From contig CAYXIM010000074.1 in NCBI GenBank assembly GCA_964465385.1, positions 1-9,008 on the forward strand: DNA of 9,008 bases, read 5' to 3'. Shown here one piece after another: positions 1-6,215 of this stretch. Source of the DNA: JAAYBY01 sp964465385. Its GTDB lineage: Bacteria > Bacillota > Clostridia > Saccharofermentanales > UBA5734. Position 1 is the stretch's first letter, and every line of letters starts with the position of its first letter. The notes under the pieces were generated by a model, which did no database searches, was not told the origin of the DNA, and worked only from the letters and a program-made list of their open reading frames with translations. The translations under genes and the position numbers were made by a program.

Positions 1-110
1 CCTTTCACATGTGTGCCACTTTTATCTACGCTTTGGCTATGATCTGTTTCAGAACAGCTGTCAAGCGCGTTGCCATCATAAATCCCACGCATCCGCTGAA
101 CTTTGGGGCC

Positions 111-134
111 GCTGTGTTGCTTTTTAACAACAGC
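111..134 (-). repeat. Small bulged hairpin downstream of ecfT
   Basis: On the minus strand GCTGT-T-GTT pairs with AACACAGC: eight base pairs with one bulged base and a seven-base A-rich loop. No U-rich tail follows, so it is not a standard intrinsic terminator. It could stabilise or process the 3' end of the ecfT message, or it could be chance. Confidence 0.35.
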
Positions 135-151
135 TGGCCAAGCAAGCCAAT

Positions 152-168
152 CGGGCAAGGCTTGCCCG
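152..168. repeat. GC-rich near-perfect palindrome just after the ecfT stop
   Basis: CGGGCAAG and CTTGCCCG flank a single base, starting 12 bases after the ecfT stop codon. As RNA this would form a six-pair stem with a five-base loop. The bases that follow on the transcript are not U-rich, so it lacks the second half of an intrinsic terminator. Being almost symmetric, it could equally be a protein-binding site on DNA. Confidence 0.4.
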
Positions 169-180
169 GTCTTGTCGGCG

Positions 181-981
181 CTATAAAAACTGTGCCAGGA
201 TAATGACCACTGTGACAAGGAAAAAGCCTGCGGCAAAGCCTTTGTCTTTGCCGTCCAGCTTGAGCACATGCAGGCGCGTGCGTCCCTCCCCGCCCCGGTA
301 ACAGCGGGCTTCCATGGCGATCGCCAGCTCCTCTGCCCGCTTAAAAGCGCTGACAAAGAGGGGAATCAAAACGGTCACCAGGCCCCGGGCTTTGGCAACC
401 AGGTTGCCGGTGTCATAGTCAGCCCCGCGAGATGATTGTGCTTTCATAATTTTGTCGGTTTCCTCCAGCAGGGTGGGCACAAAGCGCAGGGCGATGGACA
501 TCATCATGGCCAGCTCATGGACCGGAAAGCGCAGGCGCTTGAGGGGGTTCAGGAGTTGTTCCAGGGCGTCCGAAATCAACAAGGGCGTGGTCGTCAGGGT
601 CAGCAGCAAGGTCGTGTTGATGACCAGGAAGATCAGGCGTGCAGCCATGCGCACAGCCGTGTAGAGCCCTTGGTTGGAGATGGTCAGGGGACCGAAGACA
701 AACAGGGGGTCACCTGGCACCGTAAAGAGGTTCAAGACAAAGGCAAAAAGCAAAATAAACAGGATCGGTTTCAAGCTGCCAGCAATATATGACACCGGAA
801 CCCGGGACAAGGCAACGAGCACCAGGGTCAGGGCGGTGACCAGCAGCAAGGGCAAGGGCTTGGAGGTCAGAAAAATCACAACCATGAATGACAGCGACAA
901 GACCATCTTGATGCGTGGATCCAGTCGATGCAGCACAGATGTTCCCGGATAGTAGCGGCCCAGCGTAATGTTCTTGAGCAT
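181..981 (-). CDS. ecfT: EcfT, transmembrane scaffold subunit of an ECF transporter
   Basis: EcfT is the membrane subunit of energy-coupling-factor importers. It links interchangeable substrate-binding S components to the EcfA ATPases. The 266-residue length fits the family. Hydrophobic segments lie at about residues 25-40, 44-60, 65-88, 107-131 and 248-266. The long amphipathic cytoplasmic part (about 135-245) carries the two coupling-helix motifs that grip the ATPases: SRG at 184-186, and ARC at 225-227 within AMEARCYRGGEGR, where Ala-Arg-Gly is the textbook form. The ATG at 981 follows a very strong Shine-Dalgarno (AAAGGAGGTGA) that covers the ecfA stop codon, with only six bases between the genes, so translation is probably coupled. 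No S component is present in the window, so the substrate cannot be told; group II modules of this kind usually serve several vitamins. Confidence 0.95.
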   Translation of the reverse strand: MLKNITLGRYYPGTSVLHRLDPRIKMVLSLSFMVVIFLTSKPLPLLLVTALTLVLVALSRVPVSYIAGSLKPILFILLFAFVLNLFTVPGDPLFVFGPLTISNQGLYTAVRMAARLIFLVINTTLLLTLTTTPLLISDALEQLLNPLKRLRFPVHELAMMMSIALRFVPTLLEETDKIMKAQSSRGADYDTGNLVAKARGLVTVLIPLFVSAFKRAEELAIAMEARCYRGGEGRTRLHVLKLDGKDKGFAAGFFLVTVVIILAQFL

Positions 982-987
982 GTCCGG

Positions 988-998
988 TCACCTCCTTT
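988..998 (-). promoter_or_regulatory. Strong ribosome-binding site of ecfT overlapping the ecfA stop
   Basis: AAAGGAGGTGA is almost a full complement of the 16S 3' end and sits six bases before the ecfT ATG. Its last three bases are the ecfA TGA stop, so a ribosome finishing ecfA ends on the ecfT initiation site. This arrangement favours matched output of the two subunits. Confidence 0.85.
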
Positions 999-2775
999 GT
1001 TCTGGCCTGGCGGCCTGATCCTGAGCCAAGAGGTGGTCAACCGCCTGTACAGCATCATACGCCTGGCAATCCAGACCAGGCAAGCGATCGGACAGGTCTT
1101 TGAGGAAAGCGATGGAGCGAGGCAGGAAGAGGCCGGCCTGTTCCAGGTCCACAGCACCGGAAAAAACCTCAGCCGGGCGGCCATAGGCATGGACCCGTCC
1201 CTCTGACAAGACCAGAATGCGATCCGACAAGCGGGCAATGTCTTCCATGCTGTGCGAGACCAGGACAATGGTGGTGCCGGTCTGGCGCATCTGGATCATG
1301 TCGTTCAAAATGCTGTCGCGGCCAGCCGGATCCAGGCCTGCCGCCGGTTCATCCAAAATCAAAACCTGGGGTTCCATGGCCAGAACACCGGCAATGGCTG
1401 CCCGTCGTTTCTGGCCGCCGGACAGCTCAAAGGGAGAGCGTTCCAGCTCCTGATCAGACAGGCCCACCAGCTGGGCAGCCCGGAGCACCCGCCGTTCAAT
1501 TTCCGGCATGTCCAGGCCCAATCGCCTGGGCCCGAAGGCAATGTCCTGAAAGACAGTCTCTTCAAAAAGCTGGTGTTCCGGATACTGAAAAAGCAAACCC
1601 ACCTGGCGCCTGATCTTGCGGATGTCTGCATTGGTGGTGGCATCCAGCCCCAGCACAGACACCTGACCGCTTTGTGCCCGGATCAGCCCGTTGAGGTGTT
1701 GGATCAGGGTGGATTTGCCTGAGCCGCTGTGTCCGATCAGGCCGAACACCTCCCCCCGGTAAACATCGAAGGAGATGTCTGTGAGGGCCTCTTGTTCCAT
1801 GGCTGTTCCAGGCGCATAGATGTGGGACAGGTTCCGCACTTGGATGACCGGCTCGGGCGCTGATTCGCTGGCCGGTGCCTGGTCATTGGCCTGGCTGATA
1901 TGGCTGCCTGCAGGCCGTTTGTGGTCTTCAGCCAGCAACCGCATGACGGCCTGTTGAGCGCCCTGCCAGGATGTGGCCTCCTGGGCCTTGAGCGGCAGAT
2001 CCAGCCGTCGGGACAGTTTTTCAGCAATGTCCCGGTGCATGGGCACATCCAGGCCTTCCGCGAGCATCAAGTCCACCTGGTCGAAGACTTCATCTGGTGT
2101 GCCACTTGCCACAATGCGGCCATCTGACACAATGTGGACCGTATCAGCCAGAAGAACTTCCTCCATGTGGTGGGTGATGTTGACAACTGTCAGGCCTTCC
2201 TTGCGCACCAGTTCCTGGACCAGGGCCATAAATTCCCTGCGGCTGATGGGGTCGAGCATGGACGTGGCTTCATCTAAAATCAGGCAGGCCGGGTTCATGG
2301 CCAGAATACCCGCAATGGCCAATTTTTGCTTTTGCCCCCCCGACAGCAAGTGAGGTGGCTGATCGGCCAGATCCGTCAGCTGGACCCGTGCCAGGGCCTG
2401 GTCTACCGCCTGGCGGATGGCTGCTTGCGGCATGCCCAGGTTTTCCGGCCCGAAAGCCACATCTTCTTCAACGGTGGTGCCCACGATCTGGTTGTCGGGG
2501 TTTTGGAAAACCATGCCGCACAAACGGCGGATCTCCCAGACATGGTCCGGATCCTCCGTTTTCATGCCCGCAACCACCACCAGGCCATTGGCTGGTAATT
2601 CCAGGGCATTCATGAGCCGGGCCAGGGTGGATTTACCTGAACCATTGCGCCCTAAAACAGCGACGTGGCGCCCAGCCGGGATGTGCAAGGTGACGTCATC
2701 GACAGCCAGAAGCGGATCCTGGCTGCTGTGTCGGTAGGCATATGAGACATGGGTGATGTCAATAAAATCAGTCAT
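988..2775 (-). CDS. Fused EcfA1-EcfA2 ATPase of an ECF transporter
   Basis: One 595-residue protein carries both ATP-hydrolysing subunits of an ECF importer, which are usually two genes of about 280 codons each. First half: Walker A GRNGSGKST (42-50), Q-loop Gln91, signature LSGGQ (144-148), Walker B LILDE (165-169) in the EcfA1-type LDEATSMLDP, switch His202. Second half: GHSGSGKST (348-356), Gln397 in an EcfA2-type FQYPEHQLFEE, LSGGQ (451-455), LILDE (472-476) with EcfA2-type AAGLDP, His508. An Ala/Pro/Ser-rich linker at about 285-308 joins them. All catalytic residues are intact in both halves. I chose the ATG at 2775 because GGAGG lies just before it (a short four-base spacing) and homology begins there. 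An in-frame start at 2886 would add 37 residues, overlap a hairpin and lack a ribosome-binding site. ecfT follows after six bases. Confidence 0.93.
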   Translation of the reverse strand: MTDFIDITHVSYAYRHSSQDPLLAVDDVTLHIPAGRHVAVLGRNGSGKSTLARLMNALELPANGLVVVAGMKTEDPDHVWEIRRLCGMVFQNPDNQIVGTTVEEDVAFGPENLGMPQAAIRQAVDQALARVQLTDLADQPPHLLSGGQKQKLAIAGILAMNPACLILDEATSMLDPISRREFMALVQELVRKEGLTVVNITHHMEEVLLADTVHIVSDGRIVASGTPDEVFDQVDLMLAEGLDVPMHRDIAEKLSRRLDLPLKAQEATSWQGAQQAVMRLLAEDHKRPAGSHISQANDQAPASESAPEPVIQVRNLSHIYAPGTAMEQEALTDISFDVYRGEVFGLIGHSGSGKSTLIQHLNGLIRAQSGQVSVLGLDATTNADIRKIRRQVGLLFQYPEHQLFEETVFQDIAFGPRRLGLDMPEIERRVLRAAQLVGLSDQELERSPFELSGGQKRRAAIAGVLAMEPQVLILDEPAAGLDPAGRDSILNDMIQMRQTGTTIVLVSHSMEDIARLSDRILVLSEGRVHAYGRPAEVFSGAVDLEQAGLFLPRSIAFLKDLSDRLPGLDCQAYDAVQAVDHLLAQDQAARPEQRR

Positions 2776-2799
2776 GTTGCCTCCATCCTGCCGGGTGGG

Positions 2800-2838
2800 A
2801 ACAGAAGAAACGGGGACCGGCTGTCTGGCCCGTCCCCG
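2800..2838 (-). terminator. Hairpin with U-rich tail between rplQ and ecfA (terminator or attenuator)
   Basis: On the minus strand CGGGGAC (2838-2832) pairs with GTCCCCG (2817-2811). Inside are a G-G mismatch, three more G-C/C-G pairs and a six-base loop. The tail reads TTTCTTCTGTT, mostly U. This matches an intrinsic terminator with an imperfect U-tract, located 70 bases after the rplQ stop and 25 bases before the ecfA ribosome-binding site. No promoter fits between the hairpin and ecfA, so complete termination would silence ecfA. Partial termination, which would lower the ECF module relative to the ribosomal genes, is the more likely reading. Confidence 0.6.
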
Positions 2839-2908
2839 ATGATTCATCTGGTTCTCGTGCTTGGAGCAGCTTGTGCCGATCCGCACCGCGTGCGTGCCTC
2901 GACCAGCT

Positions 2909-3433
2909 TCAGATCAGTTCCAGCCTGACCATTTCAGCTGCGTCACCTCGACGGACACCAAGTTTGATGACCCGGGTGTAACCGCCAGGGCGGCCTTCAT
3001 ATTTCGCCGCCACGGTATCAAAGAGGACATCGACCGGCTTGACGGCTGTCCCGTTCTCATCGTGGCTTTTGTTCAGCCATTTCATGGCACGGCGACGGGC
3101 AGCCAGGCGCGACGGTTCATCGACGACGGAAAGCTCATTTTTGGTTTCCCGATCAACAACATCGTATTTGCGCCCATTTTTAGATGTGACGGACTTGAGG
3201 ACTTTGCGGCCCTTGCCGTCCAGTTTGGCTTTGGTGGTGGTCAAGCCGCGTGTGGTAAACTGGTCTTTTTCGCGAACGGCTTCCGTGATCAGCTTTTCAG
3301 CGACCCGGCGGACCTCTTGGGCTCGGGCCTGGGTGGTTTCAATCCTGCCTTGGACGATCAGTGTGGTCACCATCCCACGCAGCATGGACAGACGGATGTC
3401 CGTCGGACGTCCAAGTTTTCTATATGCAGGCAT
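2909..3433 (-). CDS. rplQ: Ribosomal protein bL17, long form with central insert
   Basis: bL17 is a large-subunit protein near the exit of the peptide tunnel. The N-terminal core (residues 1-55, with YRKLGRPTDIR replacing the usual H-R-K-L-G-R-x-x-x-H-R and the helix through VRRVAEKLIT) and the C-terminal signature GGYTRVIKLGVRRGDAA (150-166) are clear. At 174 residues it is about 50 longer than the E. coli protein (127). The extra part is a basic, polar insert at about 56-106, before the conserved SRLAARRRAMKWL segment. Similar long L17 proteins occur in many Clostridia. The ATG at 3433 has GGAGGG seven bases upstream and lies 31 bases after the rpoA stop, matching the usual rpoA-rplQ pairing. 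It closes the ribosomal part of the cluster. Confidence 0.97.
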   Translation of the reverse strand: MPAYRKLGRPTDIRLSMLRGMVTTLIVQGRIETTQARAQEVRRVAEKLITEAVREKDQFTTRGLTTTKAKLDGKGRKVLKSVTSKNGRKYDVVDRETKNELSVVDEPSRLAARRRAMKWLNKSHDENGTAVKPVDVLFDTVAAKYEGRPGGYTRVIKLGVRRGDAAEMVRLELI

Positions 3434-3464
3434 GTGCGTTCCCTCCTATCAGACGCTGGGCGGC

Positions 3465-4421
3465 TTATTCCTCTTTGGGTGCCAGCGTCAAGTCAATTTC
3501 TTCAAGTTTCATGACGACTTCTTCTAAAGATTTTTTTCCCAGGTTGCGAACCTTCATCATGTCCTCTTCTGTCCGGGCCACCAGATCACCGATGGTGTTG
3601 ATGTTGGCCCGCTTGAGGCAGTTGTAAGTGCGGACAGAAAAGTCAAGGTCTTCGATCACAGCATCCAGAATGGGACTCTTGGTGCTTGTTTCTTCTTCTT
3701 CCGCAAAGCCGGCTCCGGCTTCCGCATCCGTCAGGGCGGTGAACAGGTTGAGGTGGTCACACAAGATCGATGAACCCAGGCTCAGTGCCTCCGCCACTTC
3801 AACGGTGGCATCGGTCCAGATTTCGAGGGTCAACTTGTCGTAGTCCGTAAATTGGCCCACGCGTGTGTCTTCCACGAAAAAATTCACCTTGCGGATGGGG
3901 GTGAAGATGGAGTCAATCGGGATCACGCCGATGGGCTGGTTAGCCCATTTGTTGCGATCAGCCGTGTTATAGCCACGCCCTTTGTTGAGGGTCAGCTCCA
4001 CAAACAGGCGGCCTTCACCGTTGAGTGTGGCGATTGGGTGATCGGGGTTCATAATTTCTACTTCTTCATCGCGCACGATGTCTGCTGCTGTCACCACGCC
4101 GGACCGGCCTTCGTCGGTGCTGATGTAAACGGTTTTGGGCCCATCCACATGCAGCTTGGTCCGAATGCCCTTGATATTCAAAATCATTTCCGTCAGGTCT
4201 TCAACAACACCGGGAATGGTCGAAAATTCATGATAGACATCGTCGACACGGATTGCTGTTACAGCAGCTCCCGGCAAAGAGGACAACAAGACACGCCTCA
4301 GCGCGTTTCCGAGTGTGGTGCCATAACCGCGTTCCAGCGGCTCCACGACAAATTTGCCGTAGGATCCGTCTTCGTTGCAGGCAACGCACTCCACCAGTGG
4401 TTTTTTTATCTCTACGATCAT
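3465..4421 (-). CDS. rpoA: RNA polymerase alpha subunit
   Basis: The alpha dimer nucleates assembly of RNA polymerase and contacts promoter UP elements and activators. The 318-residue length is normal. The N-terminal assembly domain covers about 1-230, with the conserved ERGYGTTLGNALRRVLLSSLPGAAVT block at 30-55. An acidic flexible linker at about 233-248 follows. The C-terminal domain (249-318) contains the DNA-binding helix-hairpin-helix region: SVRTYNCLK, whose Arg264 corresponds to E. coli Arg265, and RNLGKKSLEEV. Translation starts at the ATG at 4421 after AAGGAGGG. The gene lies between rpsD and rplQ, its usual place in the alpha operon, so polymerase and small-subunit assembly proteins would be made from one transcript. 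Confidence 0.98.
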   Translation of the reverse strand: MIVEIKKPLVECVACNEDGSYGKFVVEPLERGYGTTLGNALRRVLLSSLPGAAVTAIRVDDVYHEFSTIPGVVEDLTEMILNIKGIRTKLHVDGPKTVYISTDEGRSGVVTAADIVRDEEVEIMNPDHPIATLNGEGRLFVELTLNKGRGYNTADRNKWANQPIGVIPIDSIFTPIRKVNFFVEDTRVGQFTDYDKLTLEIWTDATVEVAEALSLGSSILCDHLNLFTALTDAEAGAGFAEEEETSTKSPILDAVIEDLDFSVRTYNCLKRANINTIGDLVARTEEDMMKVRNLGKKSLEEVVMKLEEIDLTLAPKEE

Positions 4422-4468
4422 TTCAGCCCTCCTTGGCCTGCCTGTGCCATCAGGTCACCAAACGCCTA

Positions 4469-5083
4469 CTACTTGGAGTAAAGCTCGACGATCAAGGTTT
4501 CGTTGACCTCGATATCCACTTCTTCGCGTGTGGGCAGCTGCAAAATGGTTCCCTTCAAGCCTTCCACATCGGCAGAAAGCCATGCCGGGACAGGCCGGCT
4601 GATCAGGTCCTGGAACTTGGGTGATTTGCGCGAAGATTCGCGAACCGCAATTTCATCGTTGGCTTTCGTGGTGTAGGACGGAATGTCGACCTTGCGTCCG
4701 TTGACCGTGAAGTGGCCGTGCGTCACCAGCTGGCGCGCTTCGGCACGTGATGAAGCCAGGCCCATGCGATAGACCACATTGTCCAGACGTAATTCCAGCA
4801 GGAGCAGCAGGTTTTCACCGCTCTTGCCCTTCATGCGGCTGGCACGTTCAAAGGTCTTGCGGAATTGCTTTTCCAGCAGGCCATAGAAACGTTTTGTTTT
4901 TTGTTTTTCACGCAACTGGGTGCCGTATTCAGACACTTTTTTGCGTCCGTGTGCGTGCTCACCAGGGATGCTGCTCCGTCTGGCCAGGGCACATTTATTG
5001 GTATAGCAGCGCTGCCCTTTGAGAAAGAGTTTTTCGCCCTCTCTTCGGCAAAGGCGGCACGCTGAATCTGTATATCTTGCCAT
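4469..5083 (-). CDS. rpsD: Ribosomal protein uS4 (zinc-binding form)
   Basis: uS4 is a primary 16S rRNA binder that starts assembly of the 30S body, helps keep decoding accurate and, in several bacteria, represses the alpha operon. The protein has 204 residues. It has an N-terminal zinc site of Cys9, Cys12, Cys26 and Cys31 (CRLC...C...C), as in the zinc-containing S4 lineage. The S4 RNA-binding fold at about 94-155 includes RLDNVVYRMGLASSRAEARQ and the HGHFTVNGRKVDIPSY stretch. I chose the ATG at 5083 because GGAGGTG stands five bases upstream and the conserved MARYT start begins there. An in-frame ATG at 5134 would add 17 residues and overlap rpsK by 35 bases. The gap from rpsK is 16 bases. 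Confidence 0.97.
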   Translation of the reverse strand: MARYTDSACRLCRREGEKLFLKGQRCYTNKCALARRSSIPGEHAHGRKKVSEYGTQLREKQKTKRFYGLLEKQFRKTFERASRMKGKSGENLLLLLELRLDNVVYRMGLASSRAEARQLVTHGHFTVNGRKVDIPSYTTKANDEIAVRESSRKSPKFQDLISRPVPAWLSADVEGLKGTILQLPTREEVDIEVNETLIVELYSK

Positions 5084-5099
5084 GCTTACACCTCCAGAA

Positions 5100-5504
5100 T
5101 CAAACTCTTCTTCTCTTTGGCGGTCTGCAGCCATTATGCGGGATAGGTGTCACGTCTTTGATCATGGTGACATCAAGTCCTGCTGCCTGGATCGACCGGA
5201 TGGCGGCTTCACGGCCGGCCCCCGGGCCCTTGACAAACACTTCAACCGAGCGCATACCGTGCTCGATGGCGGTCTTGGCCGCTGTCTCAGCAGCCATCTG
5301 GGCTGCAAAGGGTGTGCCTTTGCGTGATCCCCGCATGCCCATGCTACCGGAGCTGGACCAGGCAATGGTGTTGCCGGCCGGATCCGTGATGGTCACGATG
5401 GTGTTGTTAAACGAAGAATGAATATGGGCAGCACCACGGTCAATGTTCTTGCGTTCTCTTCTCTTAGGCCGCGTAACCGTCTTCTTTCCTGACGTTTTTG
5501 CCAT
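5100..5504 (-). CDS. rpsK: Ribosomal protein uS11
   Basis: uS11 sits in the platform of the 30S subunit near the mRNA exit (Shine-Dalgarno) cleft. The 134-residue protein shows the family's landmarks: a basic N-terminal tail, AHIHSSFNNTIVTITD (26-41), GSRKGTPFAAQMAAE (59-73), VKGPGAGREAAIRS (91-104) and the C-terminal TPIPHNGCRPPKRRRV. The ATG at 5504 follows AAGGAGGC with good spacing. That ribosome-binding site overlaps the rpsM TAA stop, leaving a gap of 12 bases. Gene order rpsM-rpsK-rpsD is the standard alpha-operon order. Nothing in it is unusual. Confidence 0.98.
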   Translation of the reverse strand: MAKTSGKKTVTRPKRRERKNIDRGAAHIHSSFNNTIVTITDPAGNTIAWSSSGSMGMRGSRKGTPFAAQMAAETAAKTAIEHGMRSVEVFVKGPGAGREAAIRSIQAAGLDVTMIKDVTPIPHNGCRPPKRRRV

Positions 5505-5516
5505 GTTGTTGCCTCC

Positions 5517-5885
5517 TTATTTTCTCTTTCCTGCAATGGTGCGCTTGGGTCCCTTGCGGGTCCGGGCATTGGTTTTGGTCCGCTGGCCGCGAACAGGCAA
5601 CCCGGTCCGGTGACGCCGGCCCCGGTAGCAACCAATCTCTGTCAAGCGCTTGATGTTCATGGCGGTCGTCCTTCTCAAGTCACCTTCCACCATGTAATGT
5701 TCTTCTATCTCATCTCGAATTTTGCTGATTTCATCGTCACGCAAGTCTTTCATGCGTGTGCTGGGATCGATCTGACAAGCTTCCAAAATGCGCTTGGAAA
5801 GCGTCCGACCGATTCCATAAATTGAACACAAGGCGATTTCAACGCGCTTGTCGTTAGGCAAATCTACACCGGCAATACGTGCCAT
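5517..5885 (-). CDS. rpsM: Ribosomal protein uS13
   Basis: uS13 sits in the head of the 30S subunit, touching the P-site tRNA and the 50S subunit through inter-subunit bridges. The 122 residues show the N-terminal MARIAGVDLPNDKRVEIAL, the helix-hairpin-helix IYGIGRTLSKRIL (22-34), the GCYRGRRHRTGLPVRGQRTKTNART block (85-109) and a basic tail that reaches the tRNA. The ATG at 5885 has GGAGGTG seven bases upstream. In E. coli the alpha operon begins at this gene and S4 represses it through a structured leader. Here the 105-base gap upstream also contains a stable structure, listed separately. Confidence 0.98.
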   Translation of the reverse strand: MARIAGVDLPNDKRVEIALCSIYGIGRTLSKRILEACQIDPSTRMKDLRDDEISKIRDEIEEHYMVEGDLRRTTAMNIKRLTEIGCYRGRRHRTGLPVRGQRTKTNARTRKGPKRTIAGKRK

Positions 5886-5928
5886 TCACGTGCACCTCCA
5901 TTACGCTCTCTTCATATCTATCTCGAAA

Positions 5929-5977
5929 CACCGGAATCTTGTCTGGTTTTTGCAACCAGAGCAGCCGCATTCCGGTG
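5929..5977 (-). promoter_or_regulatory. Nested stem-loop in the rpmJ-rpsM gap
   Basis: A perfect nine-base inverted repeat (CACCGGAAT at 5929-5937, ATTCCGGTG at 5969-5977) encloses a second perfect seven-pair hairpin (5942-5948 with 5954-5960, five-base loop). The structure lies 43 bases upstream of the rpsM start, leaving the ribosome-binding site free. The tail after the stem (TTTCGAG) is too short in U for a good intrinsic terminator. Position makes it a candidate leader element for the alpha operon, perhaps the site of S4 feedback, but it does not visibly copy the E. coli pseudoknot. The structure is seen; the function is inferred. Confidence 0.5.
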
Positions 5978-5990
5978 CTGTGTGCCTGGG

Positions 5991-6104
5991 TTAACCCTGT
6001 TTTTGCTTGTGCTTGGGCTCCTCACAGATGACCATGACACGGCCTTTCCTGCGAATCACCTTGCATTTTTCACAAATCGGTTTGACGGATGGTCTCACCT
6101 TCAT
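5991..6104 (-). CDS. rpmJ: Ribosomal protein bL36 (zinc-binding form)
   Basis: bL36 is the smallest protein of the 50S subunit; it binds 23S rRNA close to the L7/L12 stalk base region. The frame encodes 37 residues, starting MKVRPSVKPICEKC and ending KHKQKQG before TAA, the usual length. Zinc ligands Cys11, Cys14, Cys27 and His32 are all present, so this is the zinc-ribbon (C+) version rather than the cysteine-free paralogue. The ATG at 6104 has a strong GAGGAGGA site eight bases upstream. It falls in its expected slot between infA and rpsM and is probably the first gene transcribed from the promoter in the infA-rpmJ gap. Confidence 0.98.
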   Translation of the reverse strand: MKVRPSVKPICEKCKVIRRKGRVMVICEEPKHKQKQG

Positions 6105-6165
6105 CGTCTGTTCCTCCTCACTTGCCACTTTGTGTCTCACACCATAAAAGGGCGCATGCTAAAAC

Positions 6166-6193
6166 ATTTTACCAGATCGGGCGATAAAATCAA
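6166..6193 (-). promoter_or_regulatory. Predicted sigma-A promoter upstream of rpmJ
   Basis: On the minus strand TTGATT (6193-6188) is followed after 16 bases by TAAAAT (6171-6166). A TGG triplet immediately before the -10 box makes an extended -10 (TGGTAAAAT). The -35 matches TTGACA at four of six positions, the -10 matches TATAAT at five. Transcription would start near 6159 and give an untranslated leader of about 55 bases before rpmJ. The surrounding stretch is AT-rich compared with the genes. It would give rpmJ and the alpha-operon genes a supply of transcript independent of secY-infA. Confidence 0.6.
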
Positions 6194-6215
6194 GTTGTTT
6201 TTTCTCTTAGCCGGG

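Larger units (their letters stand above)
1..180. other. Region downstream of ecfT with no supported gene
   Basis: No gene here has support. On the minus strand one frame stays open from inside ecfT to the left edge, but it has no start codon with a ribosome-binding site and the translation resembles no family I know. A plus-strand frame from 9 to 203 is also open and equally featureless. The last minus-strand bases at the edge read GTGAAAGG, which could be the beginning of a Shine-Dalgarno sequence for a gene just outside the window. In related genomes truA often follows ecfT, but nothing here identifies it. Confidence 0.6.

Noticed and set aside
9..203. Plus-strand open frame of 64 codons at the left edge
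   Set aside because: It has no ribosome-binding site, resembles no family, runs opposite to every gene here and overlaps the end of ecfT. Chance openness is the simpler reading.
1..240. Minus-strand frame open from inside ecfT to the left edge
   Set aside because: No start codon with a ribosome-binding site, overlap with ecfT in another frame, and a low-information translation. Too short and partial to call a gene.
2776..2886. Upstream extension of the fused ecfA by 37 residues, or a start at the ATG at 2847
   Set aside because: Neither start has a Shine-Dalgarno. The extension would translate through the terminator-like hairpin and has no ABC homology.
2861..3514. Plus-strand 217-codon frame over rplQ
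   Set aside because: It is the antisense shadow of the certain rplQ gene and resembles no protein.
3852..4481. Plus-strand 209-codon frame over rpoA
   Set aside because: It lies opposite the well-conserved rpoA coding sequence; no own signals.
5929..5977. Intrinsic terminator between rpmJ and rpsM
   Set aside because: The stems are strong, but only three Us follow, and termination here would cut off essential genes with no promoter visible downstream.
6130..6157. Six-codon leader frame (MRPFMV) between the predicted promoter and rpmJ
   Set aside because: No ribosome-binding site and no regulatory logic in the codons. Such tiny frames arise by chance.
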